From the NCBI RefSeq assembly GCF_029910235.1, contig NZ_CP112874.1:4578501-4642500 (forward strand): a stretch of 64,000 nucleotides of DNA. The letters are read 5' to 3'. The stretch comes from Pseudanabaena galeata CCNP1313. Its GTDB lineage: Bacteria > Cyanobacteriota > Cyanobacteriia > Pseudanabaenales > Pseudanabaenaceae. Under the pieces are notes generated by a model that worked only from the letters and a program-made list of their open reading frames with translations, had not been told where the DNA came from and did no database searches. The position numbers and the translations under genes were made by a program. The stretch's first letter is position 1; every line of letters starts with the position of its first letter. Below are positions 33,942 to 44,504 of the stretch, one piece after another.

Positions 33942-36900
33942 CTATGGCTTCTGTTCAGGGAACATACACTTATCAGAATCACAACCCGCAGGGCCCGCAT
34001 CCATCAACTCACCCGAATCATAACGCAACAAACTTGCGTAAAAATCATCAGACTGGCGACGTACTAGCACCTCAGCACTGAGCTTCTCATAGGTAGCCTT
34101 ATCGATTGGCTCAAAAGGCAAGCGGGGGAAAGTTTGTAGGTCATCAAAACGCGCCAACAGCGCCGCCGAGATATAACCCTCATCATCACGAATCGCTTCG
34201 TAAATCTTCTTTCCTAAAGGCTCAATTTCCGCCTCACGCAACTCCAAGGTTGCGGAAGTATTATGACGGGTGTAATGCTTCTGCACCTGCATATAGAAAT
34301 CAAACTGCGCCATCACATCGAACTTACTGATTTCCACCTGATCCGCACCGTCAAGGTCAGCCCAAGACACGCTCACAGGAATCTCCACCAGCCATTCTGT
34401 ACATCTCGGATCGAAGGGATCATTGAGCAATAGTCCATTCTCATCCTTATCAGATTGCGAAGGAATGATGCTATAGCCATAGTCCATACAAGCCCGCGCC
34501 ACAGGATCTTCCTTACGGAAAGTAATCCGACGAATAAAGCGTTGTGCCTTCGGAGGATGCCACCCTGGGGAAGCCCCTGTCAATAGAGACTTGGTATTGT
34601 GAGACTTCAGCGCCCCTTGCCAGTACCATGAGTCGTCATCATCAATTCCCGATACCGCAAAGTCATAGCTGTAGTCGGGAGTAGTTTCAAACTCGATACT
34701 GGTGACGCGATAGGGATGGAAGGCAAACTGACGTTTAGGTTCTGGTAATGGACGGAGCTGGCACTTGCGGCTGTAGGTGTTGAGATATGCCAAGGATTCA
34801 GGCTGTGACAACATCCGACTCAGAGATAAGCCCCACATATTCTTTTGACCTTGGAAGTTCTCACCTTGAGTATTATGGAAAATACCAAAGCACAAACCAA
34901 CGGCTTCACCGATCTGTTGCAAGTTACGAATAAAGGCTTCGCTCGATGAGTCAATGGAAAGAGAACCTTTCTCGCGAACACAGCCATCGGTGTCAATCAA
35001 GCCACAGAAGAAGGCAAGAATTGTCTCGCGAGAGGATTTACGAATTGCGAGAGGAATCCGATCTAGATCCTTGCTAATACCTTTCTGCAATTGGTTCAAT
35101 TTCAGCCAATCAAACAACTGTCCAGAGGCAAAACTTAATTCGCCTCTTGTACCGCCATTGCGAGGATCATGGCTGATTTTGCCTGTGAGTCCAAACTGGC
35201 TTTGGGCGATCGCCTGCAAACGCTCAACCAAATCTAATTCTTTCTCATTGAAAGCAAACCGCACCCGATCTTTGCCCTCACTCATTGCGCCATCACCAAA
35301 CAAGCAACCCAAGAAATAGCCCAATTCGGGATTTAGTGTAGTTGGTGTCGTGATTTCCGCAGTCAGCACACCGCGACCATGCCCTAAGATTTCCTTACGA
35401 CCTTCGCAAGTATATTGAGCAGCATTGAGACTTAGCAATAGAGCATCTTCTGTGTGACGATATTCGCCTAATGAATAATCAATATCCATGCCAAGTTCAA
35501 GGTGATCGGCTCTCACCCATTGATTAGCGATCGCCAGACGATGATTAGGAGTCATCCGCAAAACGCGACCATTTTCAAGAGTGACCCGCACTAAATTTAG
35601 AGGCTGATTAGCGATCGCTGTATCTGTAGCAATGCCATTCCGCACACTCAAATCTAAACCTTTGCTTTCGCCACTACCCGCCTCGACAATCTCATCGGCA
35701 TAGAGCAGACCTTGATCAAAGATGCGTAAAGCGGTGCGATCGAGACATCCCGCAGGTTGAGTTGTCGTACAACGATTCGGGCGGCGTAACCCATGCGAGT
35801 CGCAATATTCCCAAACCGTCTGATGGACGATTTCGCGCCAGCGATTGAGATAATTCGCTTCTTTCTCTTTGAAGTCTAGCCCCTGCACAGTGTCAGGACG
35901 ACCTGCCTCAAACCAGCGCAACCATTCCACACCAAAGGCATGAACGAAGAAGTCAAATAGTCCTGTGAAGGATACGCCCACAATTGGGTCAACTTCACGG
36001 CTAAATTGATAACGCTCTTCCAGAAAGCGATGATTGAGCAAAGCGGCAACAGATAAAGCACCTGCTTTAAAGGCTTGTTCTTGCTCCTTGTGATTATGTG
36101 GATCGATTTGGTTTAGATGCACCTCTGAGAGGTTGCAATGAAACCCTGAGCCGATGATTTCCATCGTTTCTCCTGTTTCCAAGAGGATCGGACTATATCT
36201 TCATCCGTTCTGGATGGTGGGCGCTGTTTGAGAGATTATTGTTGGGACTCACTCTCTAGTCTCTGAACCTTTCTAGAAACTTATACCCTTCTAGACTTGG
36301 CTGCTGATTACCCTCGGCTTAACGTTAGGGCTTCCAGACAATTCACCCACTGATTTGTCTATTCATTCCTGAATAGAGCGGCAAAACTAACGGCTACCGC
36401 AAGGATTCAAACCATAACGCTCAAAACGATGATCAAGTTCTCGTTTGGACATATTTGGTTGTAGTGACAACAGCCATTCTTTAGCTTTGGCAATTCCTTG
36501 TGCATAAAGAGCAAGAAATTCTTTCTTCAGATTGGTAGTAGTCAAGATGTCAGAATTAGAACGGGCGATCGCTTCACCTGCCCATTGAATTGCACCTTCA
36601 CCTGAATAATATTGTTTGCGGACTGCATCAACACATTCCTGCTCTGTGGGTTTGCGGTGAAATACTCTCGTGTGGTTTGCCATCCGCAGTGCATCGCGCT
36701 CAGGATCGATACTCCAGTTGCCACTTTCATTTTGTTGCCAGAGATTATCTTTGGCAGCAGCGCCAAGGGCATCTTCTGAGGCAAACTGACGAATCCCCGC
36801 ACTGCGACGGATGTTACCAGCTACGATACAAACTGCGGCTTCATCAATGAGGATGCAGCATTCGACGGAGGTGAGTTGACGACCGATCGCTTTATTTAAA

Positions 36901-37637
36901 ATATTGGCACAGCGATCGTAGAGGGTTGGCAACTTGACAGGATTTGCCATGCCGCCGAAACCTTTGAGGGCTTCACCACTGGGGCGCACATCGCTGATGT
37001 CAACGGTGACTTGGACGGGCTTAGCTGCATCAAATTTTTCTTCGCTGCATAGCTCTAATAGCGATTGGTAGGACTTGACCCAACCTTGACGGCTATCGCC
37101 CACATAGAATTTGACGGCATTATTGGCATAGTCAAATTCGACTTCGGTATTGTGGCGGCGTTTTTCAACGGGAGTATCACCGATCGCACCGATCACATTT
37201 ACTTGCAACTGGTTACGGATTACGGGCAGTTGGCTAATGTACTGCGGCTCTAATACGCCACCTGTACCCGATCCCTGCATCGCGAGATCCATCATCAACC
37301 CAAAGGCTCGCCAGTCGATTACGTTGGTGCTGGTGCAGTTATAGGAGCCAGAGAAATTTTCGGGGCGATCTACCCATTCCGTACCACCGACCCAAAGCCA
37401 GCGCCCAGAGGTAAGGGACTTAAGCTGCTTTTGCATCTTGTCGATCAGGTCAGCTTGTTCTTGGGTCAGCTTACCTAAAGTTTTTAAACCTGTAAGTGTG
37501 CGATCGCATACTTCAGCCCAGCTTTCGCGTTTGTTATTATATTTACGGCTATATGTCCTGAAAAATACAGGATATGCGGCAGGAGCGCTATCGGGGAATC
37601 TGACCTCTTTGGAGATCAGTTTGAGTTCTTGTACCAT
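33942..37637 (-). CDS. nrdJ: Class II (adenosylcobalamin-dependent) ribonucleotide reductase, with a group I intron and an intein
   Basis: Reduces ribonucleoside triphosphates to deoxy forms. Exon 1 (37637-36396) begins M-V-Q-E-L-K-L-I-S-K-E-V-R-F-P and ends at the conserved R-Y-G-L-N-P-C-G; exon 2 (36161-33942) resumes E-I-I-G-S-G-F-H-C-N-L-S-E-V-H-L-N. Between them a 234-nt group I intron gives N-P-C-G-S-R-stop if unspliced. Exon 2 contains an intein of 384 residues between T-Q-P-A-G and T-K-S-L-L-T-G-A-S-P. The C-terminus has C-D-S-D-K-C. Spliced at both levels, the mature protein is about 773 residues, a normal NrdJ size. The start ATG 37637 is preferred over an upstream start at 37649. 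Confidence 0.93.
34596..35747 (-). other. LAGLIDADG intein in NrdJ (384 residues)
   Basis: Starts with Cys in P-A-G/C-L-D-R-T-A-L and ends K-S-H-N/T, so the nucleophiles are Cys1, terminal Asn and Thr+1. Block B T-P-N-H-R-L-A-I carries the conserved His. Two LAGLIDADG-like motifs (L-G-Y-F-L-G-C-L-F-G-D-G and F-F-C-G-L-I-D-T-D-G) form the homing endonuclease. Block F is Y-S-Y-D-F-A-V. The site lies in the conserved T-T-T-Q-P-A-G/T-K-S-L-L-T loop, a known intein position in RNRs. Looks complete and active. Confidence 0.92.
36162..36395 (-). other. Group I intron in nrdJ (234 nt)
   Basis: 5' splice site after the U of GCGGU in the Gly codon; an internal guide GCCGC at intron positions about 15-19 pairs with it, giving a U-G wobble at the cleavage site. 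The last intron base is G (GATG/GAAATC). Core elements are readable: GGAAGCCCUAACGUUAAGCC and AGGGUAAUCAGCAGCCAAG (P4/P6, P3), CAGAGACUA and AGAUAUAGUCC (P7 strands GACUA/UAGUC). There is no ORF inside. Exact removal restores N-P-C-G-E-I-I-G. Confidence 0.92.
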
Positions 37638-37741
37638 AAACAATTGCAAAATACTTTAGAGCTTAGCACATATATAGCGTTGTATTAATCAAAAAAAGCT
37701 AAAATAACGCTACTAGTATTTAAGGTTTATATTTCAGTTAC

Positions 37742-40700
37742 CTAGGATTCCTTTTGTTCAACGATCGCAATTTCTTGTTCTGTTAATTCATATAATTGAT
37801 AAACCAAGCGATCAATTTGGCAATCAATCACTTCGATCTGCTTCTCAATCATGTTTTTTTCATTTGGCGAATTGACTAGCTTGAGCTTGTTATGGAGTGA
37901 CGTAATTTGCTCCACTAGAGAAACCATGCGATCGTGATTTTCGCGATCGTTCTTTACCTCAAAATCAATTAAACGAATAGGAAGCTGTTCGATAAATTGC
38001 GTAAAATAGCGAAAAAAGCCCCCACGAAGTTGAGTACTTACATTTTTTATATAAAAATTCAATACCTTACTATTCAAAAGTCCTAAAATATACTCGGGTG
38101 ATTCCCTAATCGTATTTTTAAAAGTAATTCCATAGCCACTAGTAAAAGTATATTCACCAATTTTGTCCATTGCAAAAGAAGCTCTATCTGCTATATCTGG
38201 CACAAGTATTTTAGGCGATTTCATCAACTCAAGATTTTTAGGATAAACATATCCATACCAATTGGAATTATTCATCTTTCCTTTTTCACGATTTGATAGA
38301 TATTCTCTATTTTGCAACAAATATGTAAATGTCTTTGGAAATGATAACAACATCTCATTTTCAGTAATGAGTTTGGCAGATCCTTTTTCTAAAAGATAAG
38401 GAATGATCACAACTTGATTAGAAGGAATTGTTCTATATTTTTTAATTTCTTTCCCTTTTAAAAACAAAGATACTAACTGGGATTCAATTTCAAATGTACT
38501 GTCAATTTTATTAGAATAAACAACAACAGATTTTTCATTTTTTTCAATTAAATCTAAAACATATATCTTGTTTGCACTAGTGCGAATACCTTGAGAGATT
38601 TTATCTACTATATCTTTAGCCTTGACAGGCATTTTATTTAACCGTTCAAATAAACTTAAATCACTGCCAACAGGAAAATTCCAATTTTTATAAGTAATAG
38701 TTTCCACGTCTATTTTAGTGTCTATTGAACTAGCGAATTCACACCATTCTAAAATATTACTTATTTTTTTAATTTCACATTCAGAAGCAGCTACTTTATC
38801 CAAAAATATTAAACAAGTGTAAGTGGTTGGACCTGTAAAAACCTGTTGATCGCCAAAGTGGACAACTTCTGATAGGTGTTTGCCAGTAGAAATAATTTTG
38901 CGAATTGGTTCCCCATATTGGGCATTAAAAAATTTATGAGGTAAGATATATCCCAATTTACCTGTTTTATTTAATAGGCTTAATCCTTTTTCGAGGAATA
39001 CAACACATATATCATAATTTCCTTTGCTTGCCGCCAAGTAAGTTTGCTTGTAAAATTCGGTTTCTCTTGCTGCCCATTCTTTTAGAGTTTGAATGCGAAT
39101 ATAGGGTGGATTACCTATTACTGCATCAAAGCCACCTGATTTCATGATTGATGAAAATTCATTTTGCCAATCAAACACATTAATTCGATAGACTTCATCT
39201 TCTCTTAACAAACTCATCTGCACTTTGTCGTAAAAGCCAGAGTCAATTAAGGAATTACCACACTTAATATTATTATCTAAATCAGGTAATGCTCTTTCTT
39301 TAAATAGCCTTAATTGATTAGTAACACTTTCTTGAGATTCACCTTCTAAAACTCTTAATAACAAAGATAACTTAGTGACTTCAACTGCCTGAGCATCGAT
39401 ATCTACACCAAAAATATTGTCTAATAAAATCTTTTTCTTTTCAGTTGTCGTCAGTTGCCACCCAGATATTGATTCATAAATGGGAGAATTACGAGTAGGA
39501 TTTTTTAAATAATAATCGCGATACCATTCTAGTAAATATTGATATACTCCAATCAAGAAAGAACCTGAACCACAAGAAGGATCAAGAATTTTTAATTTCG
39601 CGGCTTGTTTAGCAGTTTTACCTTCTAATAATTTGCCAACAGTATTTTTAACAATGTAATCAACGATATAAACTGGAGTATAGTAAACGCCTCCCGCTTT
39701 TCGTACTTCGGGTTTGTCTTCTACAGTGACACCGAGTGTGCTTAGAGTAATTATTTTCCCAAGAAACTGCTCATACACCTGTCCAATAATTTCAATGGGA
39801 ATTACAGAAAACTCGTAGGGACTGGGATAGTAGAGATTCTTGATGATATTTTTTAATGGAAGATCACCAATGATTAAAGTTAAGGTGAAATTATCAAAAT
39901 CAGGTCTATTACGTTCATCTTTAAAATGAAACAAGCCTGAATTATAGCGATCATCAGCTTCTCGAAAAATTTGACATAAGCGATCATAAACATTACTGTC
40001 TTGTTGTAGTTCTTCTAATCTGCCATAGTTTTCAGTTCCACGATCTTCACAAATGCGTAAAAAGATGAGGCGATTGATAGTTATTTGTACGGCGAAGTTG
40101 AGATCACGAGATGTAATTTCAGGATTATAAAACACCAGATTTGCAGCTAAAATACTACGCCAATTCTCAATCTCATTCAAGAAAGCATCATCAACGGTTT
40201 GATTGCCTTTATGGATTGTTTGTAAAGTAATAAATTGGTTTAAAGAACCCGCCAAAACCGCCTCTCGCGAAAATAAGGCGGCTATTTCATCCCATTTATC
40301 TATATAGTCTGTGTATTTAAAATAGAGGATTCTAGCGACAGTTGGTAGATCTTTAACATTCGGTTGAATGCGACAGTCATATACTGCAAATTCTTCAAAA
40401 TCTGTGAGAATACTAACGGGTAAACTTGCTGACCAACCGTAACGTCGAAGTTGAAATGCAGGTTTAGTATTTTGAGCAATATTGATGGATGGCTTTTTTG
40501 CCTCTACAAAAAATTGAGGAGATTTACCAATCCGAAAGCAATAGTCTGGGGCTTTATGGGTGTCGCCTATTTTGACGCTGTACTCATAAATCACTTCTCG
40601 ATATGCTTCAGAGGATCTTTTTTCGTTACGAATATCCCAACCCAACGCTTCAAAAAATGGGGTGATAAAGTCGTTTTTTGTCTGAGTTTCGTTATAGCTA

Positions 40701-40771
40701 ATTGAACGATATTCAGTCTCATTTTGCTGAAAGCGCTGAACTAACTCAGAGATTTTGGCTGGGACACTCAT
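37742..40771 (-). CDS. Type IIG restriction-modification enzyme (Eco57I/TaqI-class)
   Basis: A 1009-residue single-chain enzyme. The N-terminal nuclease has D76 in A-P-D-Y and E90-A-K92 in F-F-V-E-A-K-K-P. Then comes a helical linker and an N6A methyltransferase with L-D-P-S-C-G-S-G-S-F-L (about residue 390-400) and V-I-G-N-P-P-Y-I-R-I-Q (about 555), followed by a TaqI-like target recognition region. It lies at the edge of the defence island next to nrdJ. No stop or shift, so probably functional; the recognition site is not predictable. Confidence 0.9.
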   Translation of the reverse strand: MSVPAKISELVQRFQQNETEYRSISYNETQTKNDFITPFFEALGWDIRNEKRSSEAYREVIYEYSVKIGDTHKAPDYCFRIGKSPQFFVEAKKPSINIAQNTKPAFQLRRYGWSASLPVSILTDFEEFAVYDCRIQPNVKDLPTVARILYFKYTDYIDKWDEIAALFSREAVLAGSLNQFITLQTIHKGNQTVDDAFLNEIENWRSILAANLVFYNPEITSRDLNFAVQITINRLIFLRICEDRGTENYGRLEELQQDSNVYDRLCQIFREADDRYNSGLFHFKDERNRPDFDNFTLTLIIGDLPLKNIIKNLYYPSPYEFSVIPIEIIGQVYEQFLGKIITLSTLGVTVEDKPEVRKAGGVYYTPVYIVDYIVKNTVGKLLEGKTAKQAAKLKILDPSCGSGSFLIGVYQYLLEWYRDYYLKNPTRNSPIYESISGWQLTTTEKKKILLDNIFGVDIDAQAVEVTKLSLLLRVLEGESQESVTNQLRLFKERALPDLDNNIKCGNSLIDSGFYDKVQMSLLREDEVYRINVFDWQNEFSSIMKSGGFDAVIGNPPYIRIQTLKEWAARETEFYKQTYLAASKGNYDICVVFLEKGLSLLNKTGKLGYILPHKFFNAQYGEPIRKIISTGKHLSEVVHFGDQQVFTGPTTYTCLIFLDKVAASECEIKKISNILEWCEFASSIDTKIDVETITYKNWNFPVGSDLSLFERLNKMPVKAKDIVDKISQGIRTSANKIYVLDLIEKNEKSVVVYSNKIDSTFEIESQLVSLFLKGKEIKKYRTIPSNQVVIIPYLLEKGSAKLITENEMLLSFPKTFTYLLQNREYLSNREKGKMNNSNWYGYVYPKNLELMKSPKILVPDIADRASFAMDKIGEYTFTSGYGITFKNTIRESPEYILGLLNSKVLNFYIKNVSTQLRGGFFRYFTQFIEQLPIRLIDFEVKNDRENHDRMVSLVEQITSLHNKLKLVNSPNEKNMIEKQIEVIDCQIDRLVYQLYELTEQEIAIVEQKES

Positions 40772-40845
40772 ACAATTAATCTTACGAACTAGAAAGCCAG
40801 TCTAGCAGAGTTAATCATAATTTGGACTGATGCTGTCTGCCTTGA

Positions 40846-41388
40846 TTATTTTAATAGTCCAGTTGGTAAGCCATCGATGCTATGTTGATTATTCTTTTCC
40901 CAATATTCATACACACCTTCCTCACCTTTTTTCTCAGCCCATTCTTTTAAAACTTGGCGATCGCCTGAAAATTCATAAAAGGGAACTGCAAAACCACAAG
41001 ATGTTTGTACAGATTCCACCTTTACGCGCACAATTTGGCGAGTACCCGCGATCGCAGGAAATAGCGATAAATATTCTTGCCATGCTGCATCTCTGGGGCG
41101 GATTGGTTCACCTTGACCATAGAGGCGCAGAATGAGAGGCTTTTCGGTAAAGCTACAAAGCATGACTGTAATTCGACTGTTTTCGAGGAGATGGGCGGCG
41201 GTTTCATTACCACTTCCTGTGAGATCAAGATAGGCGATTTCGGACTCGCTAATTACGCGTAAAGCATCCATTCCTTTAGGAGATAGATTCACCCGCCCCT
41301 CGTTCGGAGCGCTTGCCACAAAGAAAATATGTTGAGCTTCGATGAATGTTTGCAACTCGGTCGTAATGCGATCGTAAAATTTAGACAT
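40846..41388 (-). CDS. Pyridoxamine 5'-phosphate oxidase family protein
   Basis: A 180-residue FMN-binding split-barrel protein: F-F-V-A-S-A-P-N-E-G-R-V-N-L-S-P-K-G (about residues 22-39) and a following G-S-G-N-E-T-A-A-H-L-L-E-N-S-R-I-T-V-M-L match the family that binds flavin or similar cofactors. It is not the biosynthetic PdxH, whose motif differs. Substrate unknown. Monocistronic. Confidence 0.82.
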   Translation of the reverse strand: MSKFYDRITTELQTFIEAQHIFFVASAPNEGRVNLSPKGMDALRVISESEIAYLDLTGSGNETAAHLLENSRITVMLCSFTEKPLILRLYGQGEPIRPRDAAWQEYLSLFPAIAGTRQIVRVKVESVQTSCGFAVPFYEFSGDRQVLKEWAEKKGEEGVYEYWEKNNQHSIDGLPTGLLK

Positions 41389-41424
41389 CTGTTTAACTAT
41401 TTAACTATCCAATCCTCGTGAATT

Positions 41425-41467
41425 AATATAGCTGTCGCCACTCACTTCTTGGCGACAGCTATATTTT
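41425..41467 (-). terminator. Terminator-like hairpin downstream of the GDSL hydrolase
   Basis: ATATAGCTGTCGCCA ... TGGCGACAGCTATAT, 15-bp arms, overlapping the stop codon of the gene at 41442. The arm is the same sequence as the left end of the MITE at 27396. Confidence 0.7.
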
Positions 41468-42206
41468 TGTAATTGGTGAGTATTTTCAATAACTCCTCGT
41501 TAAGCATTGTATAGCCTTGGTTATTGAGATGCAGAATGTCGCGGCTATAGATTGGGCGAACCTTGCCACTCTCATCCGCTAAAAGTGTTGCTGCGTCTAA
41601 AATAATAACGCGATCGCTTTTGAGGGATTTGATAAATTGATTAATCTCAATAATTGCGCGATCGGCTTCTTCTGGCCAATAAGCTCGAACCGATTGAGAT
41701 AACTCACTAGTCGGGAAAATCGTAGACAGAATTACGGTTGCTTGTAGTTCTTGAGTTAATCGATCAACAATTTTTTGAATGTTCTGTTTGCAATTATTGA
41801 CTATATTCTGTGATTGATTGGGGAATTCAGCAATATCTCTTAGGTCGTTCACACCGACTTGGACAACGACGATTTGGGGTGATAACGAGGCAACATGGGC
41901 TGATAGCCTCCCTAGTACTTGGTCAGTCGTTTGTCCATTGATGCCGCGATTGGCAAATTCAAAGGGGATATTGGCGATCGCTGGCCAAGCCACCGCACGG
42001 GAGTCCCCAAAAAATACGACTAAGGGCTTGTTGAGATCACGATTTGATATGGGACTAGAAGAATACATATTCAATCCATAGCGATCGGTTGGAGAGTCAG
42101 TGATGGCTGATGGTTGATTATTGTTCTGCAACCAGAAAATTAGCCCAAAAGATCCACTGACAAGGATTAGCAAAATAGCTATAGCGAAGTATATTTTGTT
42201 CATCAC
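41442..42206 (-). CDS. SGNH/GDSL-family hydrolase, membrane-anchored
   Basis: A 254-residue protein with an N-terminal membrane anchor or signal (about residues 5-25) and the esterase blocks G-D-S (about residue 67-69, V-F-F-G-D-S-R), G-V-N-D (about 117-120) and D-I-L-H-L-N near the C-terminus with the catalytic Asp and His. It is likely an exported lipase/esterase of the lysophospholipase-like type; the substrate is unknown. Alone between terminators. Confidence 0.87.
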   Translation of the reverse strand: MMNKIYFAIAILLILVSGSFGLIFWLQNNNQPSAITDSPTDRYGLNMYSSSPISNRDLNKPLVVFFGDSRAVAWPAIANIPFEFANRGINGQTTDQVLGRLSAHVASLSPQIVVVQVGVNDLRDIAEFPNQSQNIVNNCKQNIQKIVDRLTQELQATVILSTIFPTSELSQSVRAYWPEEADRAIIEINQFIKSLKSDRVIILDAATLLADESGKVRPIYSRDILHLNNQGYTMLNEELLKILTNYKNIAVAKK

Positions 42207-42229
42207 TTTATTCTCTTAAAAAGAATTCG

Positions 42230-42268
42230 CCCAAAAAGGAGGCGGCGCTTTGCGCCGCCTCCTTTTTG
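42230..42268 (-). terminator. Terminator after the aminotransferase gene
   Basis: CAAAAAGGAGGCGGCGC-TTT-GCGCCGCCTCCTTTTTG. Confidence 0.8.
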
Positions 42269-42278
42269 ACATTTTGGA

Positions 42279-43448
42279 TTAAAAATGTTTTTCAGCAAAT
42301 TGACGGATGCGATCGCAACCTTCACGAATCGTTTCTAAATTAGTAGCATAGGACAGTCGAATGCAGTTATCTAAACCAAAAGCAATTCCCGGAATTACAG
42401 CTACTTGAAACTCTTCTAGTAGTTTGTCGCAAAACTCAAGAGAAGGCATTCCAAAAGACTTAATGCTAGGAAAGAGATAGAAGGCTCCATCGGGTTTAGG
42501 ACAAGTCAGTCCTGAAATGGAAGTTAACAGGTCATACATGACATCACGACGCTCAGCGAAAGCTTTCCGCATTGTTTCTACGCATTCTTGGGAATCATTG
42601 AGCGCAGTTACGGCTCCATACTGAGCAAAGGTGCAGATATTTGAGGTGCTATGTCCTTGAATCATCGTCGTTGCCTTGATGATTTCAGGTGAACCCGCTA
42701 AATAGCCAACTCGCCAACCTGTCATCGAGTAAGCTTTGGCAAAACCGCTACTGATTAAGGTGCGATCGTACATTGCGGGACTTACTGAAGCAATACTGAT
42801 ATGGGTTGCACCATCGTAGAGAATCTTTTCGTAAATCTCATCGGAGACGATATACACATGGGGATGTCGTTCCAAAACTTCAGCAAGAGCCTTAATTTCC
42901 GCAGGTGAATAGACCATCCCTGTGGGATTAGAAGGCGTATTCAGCACAAAAAGTTTGGTTTGGGGATTAATTGCTGCTTCTAATTGCTCAGGGGTGATTT
43001 TGTAGCCAGTTTCCTCAGTGGTAATCACAAATACTGGAGTTGCATCGGCAAGTTTTGCCATTTCGGGATAGCTCACCCAAAACGGCACAGGAATAATCAC
43101 TTCATCCCCCTCATCAAGAATTGCCATCATCAAGTTATAAAGCGAGTGCTTACCACCATTAGTAACGATGATTTGTTCGGGCTTGTAGGTTACTTGATTA
43201 TCGCGCAGGAGCTTGGCGGCGATCGCCTGTTTGAGTTCGGGTATACCTGCGGCAGCAGTATAACGAGTCTTGCCTTGGTCGAGTGCGGTCTTAGCAGCAG
43301 CCTTGATATGGTCGGGTGTATCAAAGTCTGGTTCGCCAGCACTAAAGCTACAAACATCAATTCCACTAGCCTTCATTGCCTTAGCTTTTGCGTCGATCGC
43401 TAGAGTTAAGGAAGGCTGAATATTACGAAGTCTTTTTGCCAGTTGCAT
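42279..43448 (-). CDS. aspC: Aspartate aminotransferase (PLP, fold type I)
   Basis: A 389-residue aminotransferase. The PLP lysine lies in [14 protein letters not shown] (about residue 233), with N-T-P-S-N-P-T-G (about 170) and D-E-I-Y (about 202) binding cofactor. The N-terminus [12 protein letters not shown] is that of the bacterial Ib subgroup that moves the amino group between aspartate and 2-oxoglutarate; prephenate is also a possible acceptor in some members. Monocistronic with its own terminator. Confidence 0.93.
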   Translation of the reverse strand: MQLAKRLRNIQPSLTLAIDAKAKAMKASGIDVCSFSAGEPDFDTPDHIKAAAKTALDQGKTRYTAAAGIPELKQAIAAKLLRDNQVTYKPEQIIVTNGGKHSLYNLMMAILDEGDEVIIPVPFWVSYPEMAKLADATPVFVITTEETGYKITPEQLEAAINPQTKLFVLNTPSNPTGMVYSPAEIKALAEVLERHPHVYIVSDEIYEKILYDGATHISIASVSPAMYDRTLISSGFAKAYSMTGWRVGYLAGSPEIIKATTMIQGHSTSNICTFAQYGAVTALNDSQECVETMRKAFAERRDVMYDLLTSISGLTCPKPDGAFYLFPSIKSFGMPSLEFCDKLLEEFQVAVIPGIAFGLDNCIRLSYATNLETIREGCDRIRQFAEKHF

Positions 43449-43554
43449 GTTTTCTGGAGGAGCGGAGGCATCTTTATGGGATTAGTTTCGCATTGTATCA
43501 AAGCATACTTGCTAGAGTTTGATAGATTTTTAACAATTTAAGATTTAAACCCTA

Positions 43555-43592
43555 AAAGTAGTGGCGGCGCGAAGCGCCGCCACTACTTTTGA
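43555..43592 (-). terminator. Terminator after the 3-hydroxyacid dehydrogenase gene
   Basis: AAAAGTAGTGGCGGCGC-GAA-GCGCCGCCACTACTTTT; the stem shares the REP-like GCGGCGCGAAGCGCCGC core with the family 3 elements. Confidence 0.75.
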
Positions 43593-43606
43593 AAGTACGC
43601 AAAGCC

Positions 43607-44497
43607 TTATAGATAAGCGCGAATCATCGCTTGTGTGCCTTGCTCTGCACCTTGCCCATCATCGAGTTGACTCACTTTATAGAAGTTTTGCATGGCCAAG
43701 GCGATCGCAGGTAAATCTACGGAAAAATCAAGATTTTGGCGATCGCTGATTTCTTGCACCAGTCGCAAATCCTTGAGCATATGCTTGATGGCAAAACCCG
43801 CTTGATAATCCCCCTTGGCAACTTTCAGCCCTAGATTATTTAAAGCCCATGAGCCAGCCGCCCCACTACCACAGACATCAACTACTAATTGGGGATCAAC
43901 ACCCATTTTCTCGGCAATCTGCATGGTTTCGCAGAGAGCCATCATATACACAGATACAAGAGTTTGATTGCAGAGCTTGACGGCTTGACCACTACCGATC
44001 GCCCCGCAATGTTTGATATTGCTACCCATGGCTTCAAATAGAGGTAGGCATTCTTGCAAATCTTCAGGATTTCCACCCACCATAAAAGTCAATGTACCAT
44101 TGCGTGCGCCCACATCGCCGCCTGAAACTGGTGCATCCAAAAATCTCAAACCGTCATGCATTAAAGCATTGCCAATATTTTTTGCTGCATCACTGCCGAT
44201 GGTACTGGTATCGATAAATAAGGTGTTGGCTCTGGCAAAATGCATGGCTCCCTGATCGCCGATTAACACCTCGTTGACATCAGGGACATCACCGAGGCAA
44301 GAAAAAACCACATCGGCAAAACTGACTGCATCTTCTAAGGAATTAGCTAATGTGCCGCCTACACTCGTAAATGTAGAGATTGTGGGACGCTCTTTAGTGC
44401 GATTCCAACCTAGTACCGAATATCCTCGTTTGACTAAGTTGGCAGCCATTGCACCACCCATTACGCCTAAACCCAGAAATGCAATCTTTTGAGTCAT
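43607..44497 (-). CDS. NAD(P)-dependent beta-hydroxyacid dehydrogenase (3-hydroxyisobutyrate dehydrogenase / glyoxylate reductase family)
   Basis: A 296-residue enzyme with the dinucleotide site I-A-F-L-G-L-G-V-M-G-G-A-M-A (residues 5-18), substrate motif D-A-P-V-S-G-G-D-V-G-A (about 121-131) and the catalytic lysine in G-S-G-Q-A-V-K-L-C-N-Q (about 172). W-N-R-T at the end of the second strand suggests NADPH preference, as in the glyoxylate/succinic-semialdehyde reductases. The exact substrate is open. A perfect dyad lies just before the start codon. Confidence 0.88.
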   Translation of the reverse strand: MTQKIAFLGLGVMGGAMAANLVKRGYSVLGWNRTKERPTISTFTSVGGTLANSLEDAVSFADVVFSCLGDVPDVNEVLIGDQGAMHFARANTLFIDTSTIGSDAAKNIGNALMHDGLRFLDAPVSGGDVGARNGTLTFMVGGNPEDLQECLPLFEAMGSNIKHCGAIGSGQAVKLCNQTLVSVYMMALCETMQIAEKMGVDPQLVVDVCGSGAAGSWALNNLGLKVAKGDYQAGFAIKHMLKDLRLVQEISDRQNLDFSVDLPAIALAMQNFYKVSQLDDGQGAEQGTQAMIRAYL

Positions 44498-44504
44498 ACC
44501 TATA

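Noticed and set aside
34596-35747. A separate homing endonuclease gene in nrdJ
   Set aside because: The frame is continuous with the RNR and has intein N- and C-terminal splicing blocks, so it is an intein.
36183-36386. nrdJ as two pseudogene halves (frameshift or stop)
   Set aside because: The gap has group I intron splice-site pairing and core motifs, and exact removal restores the protein.
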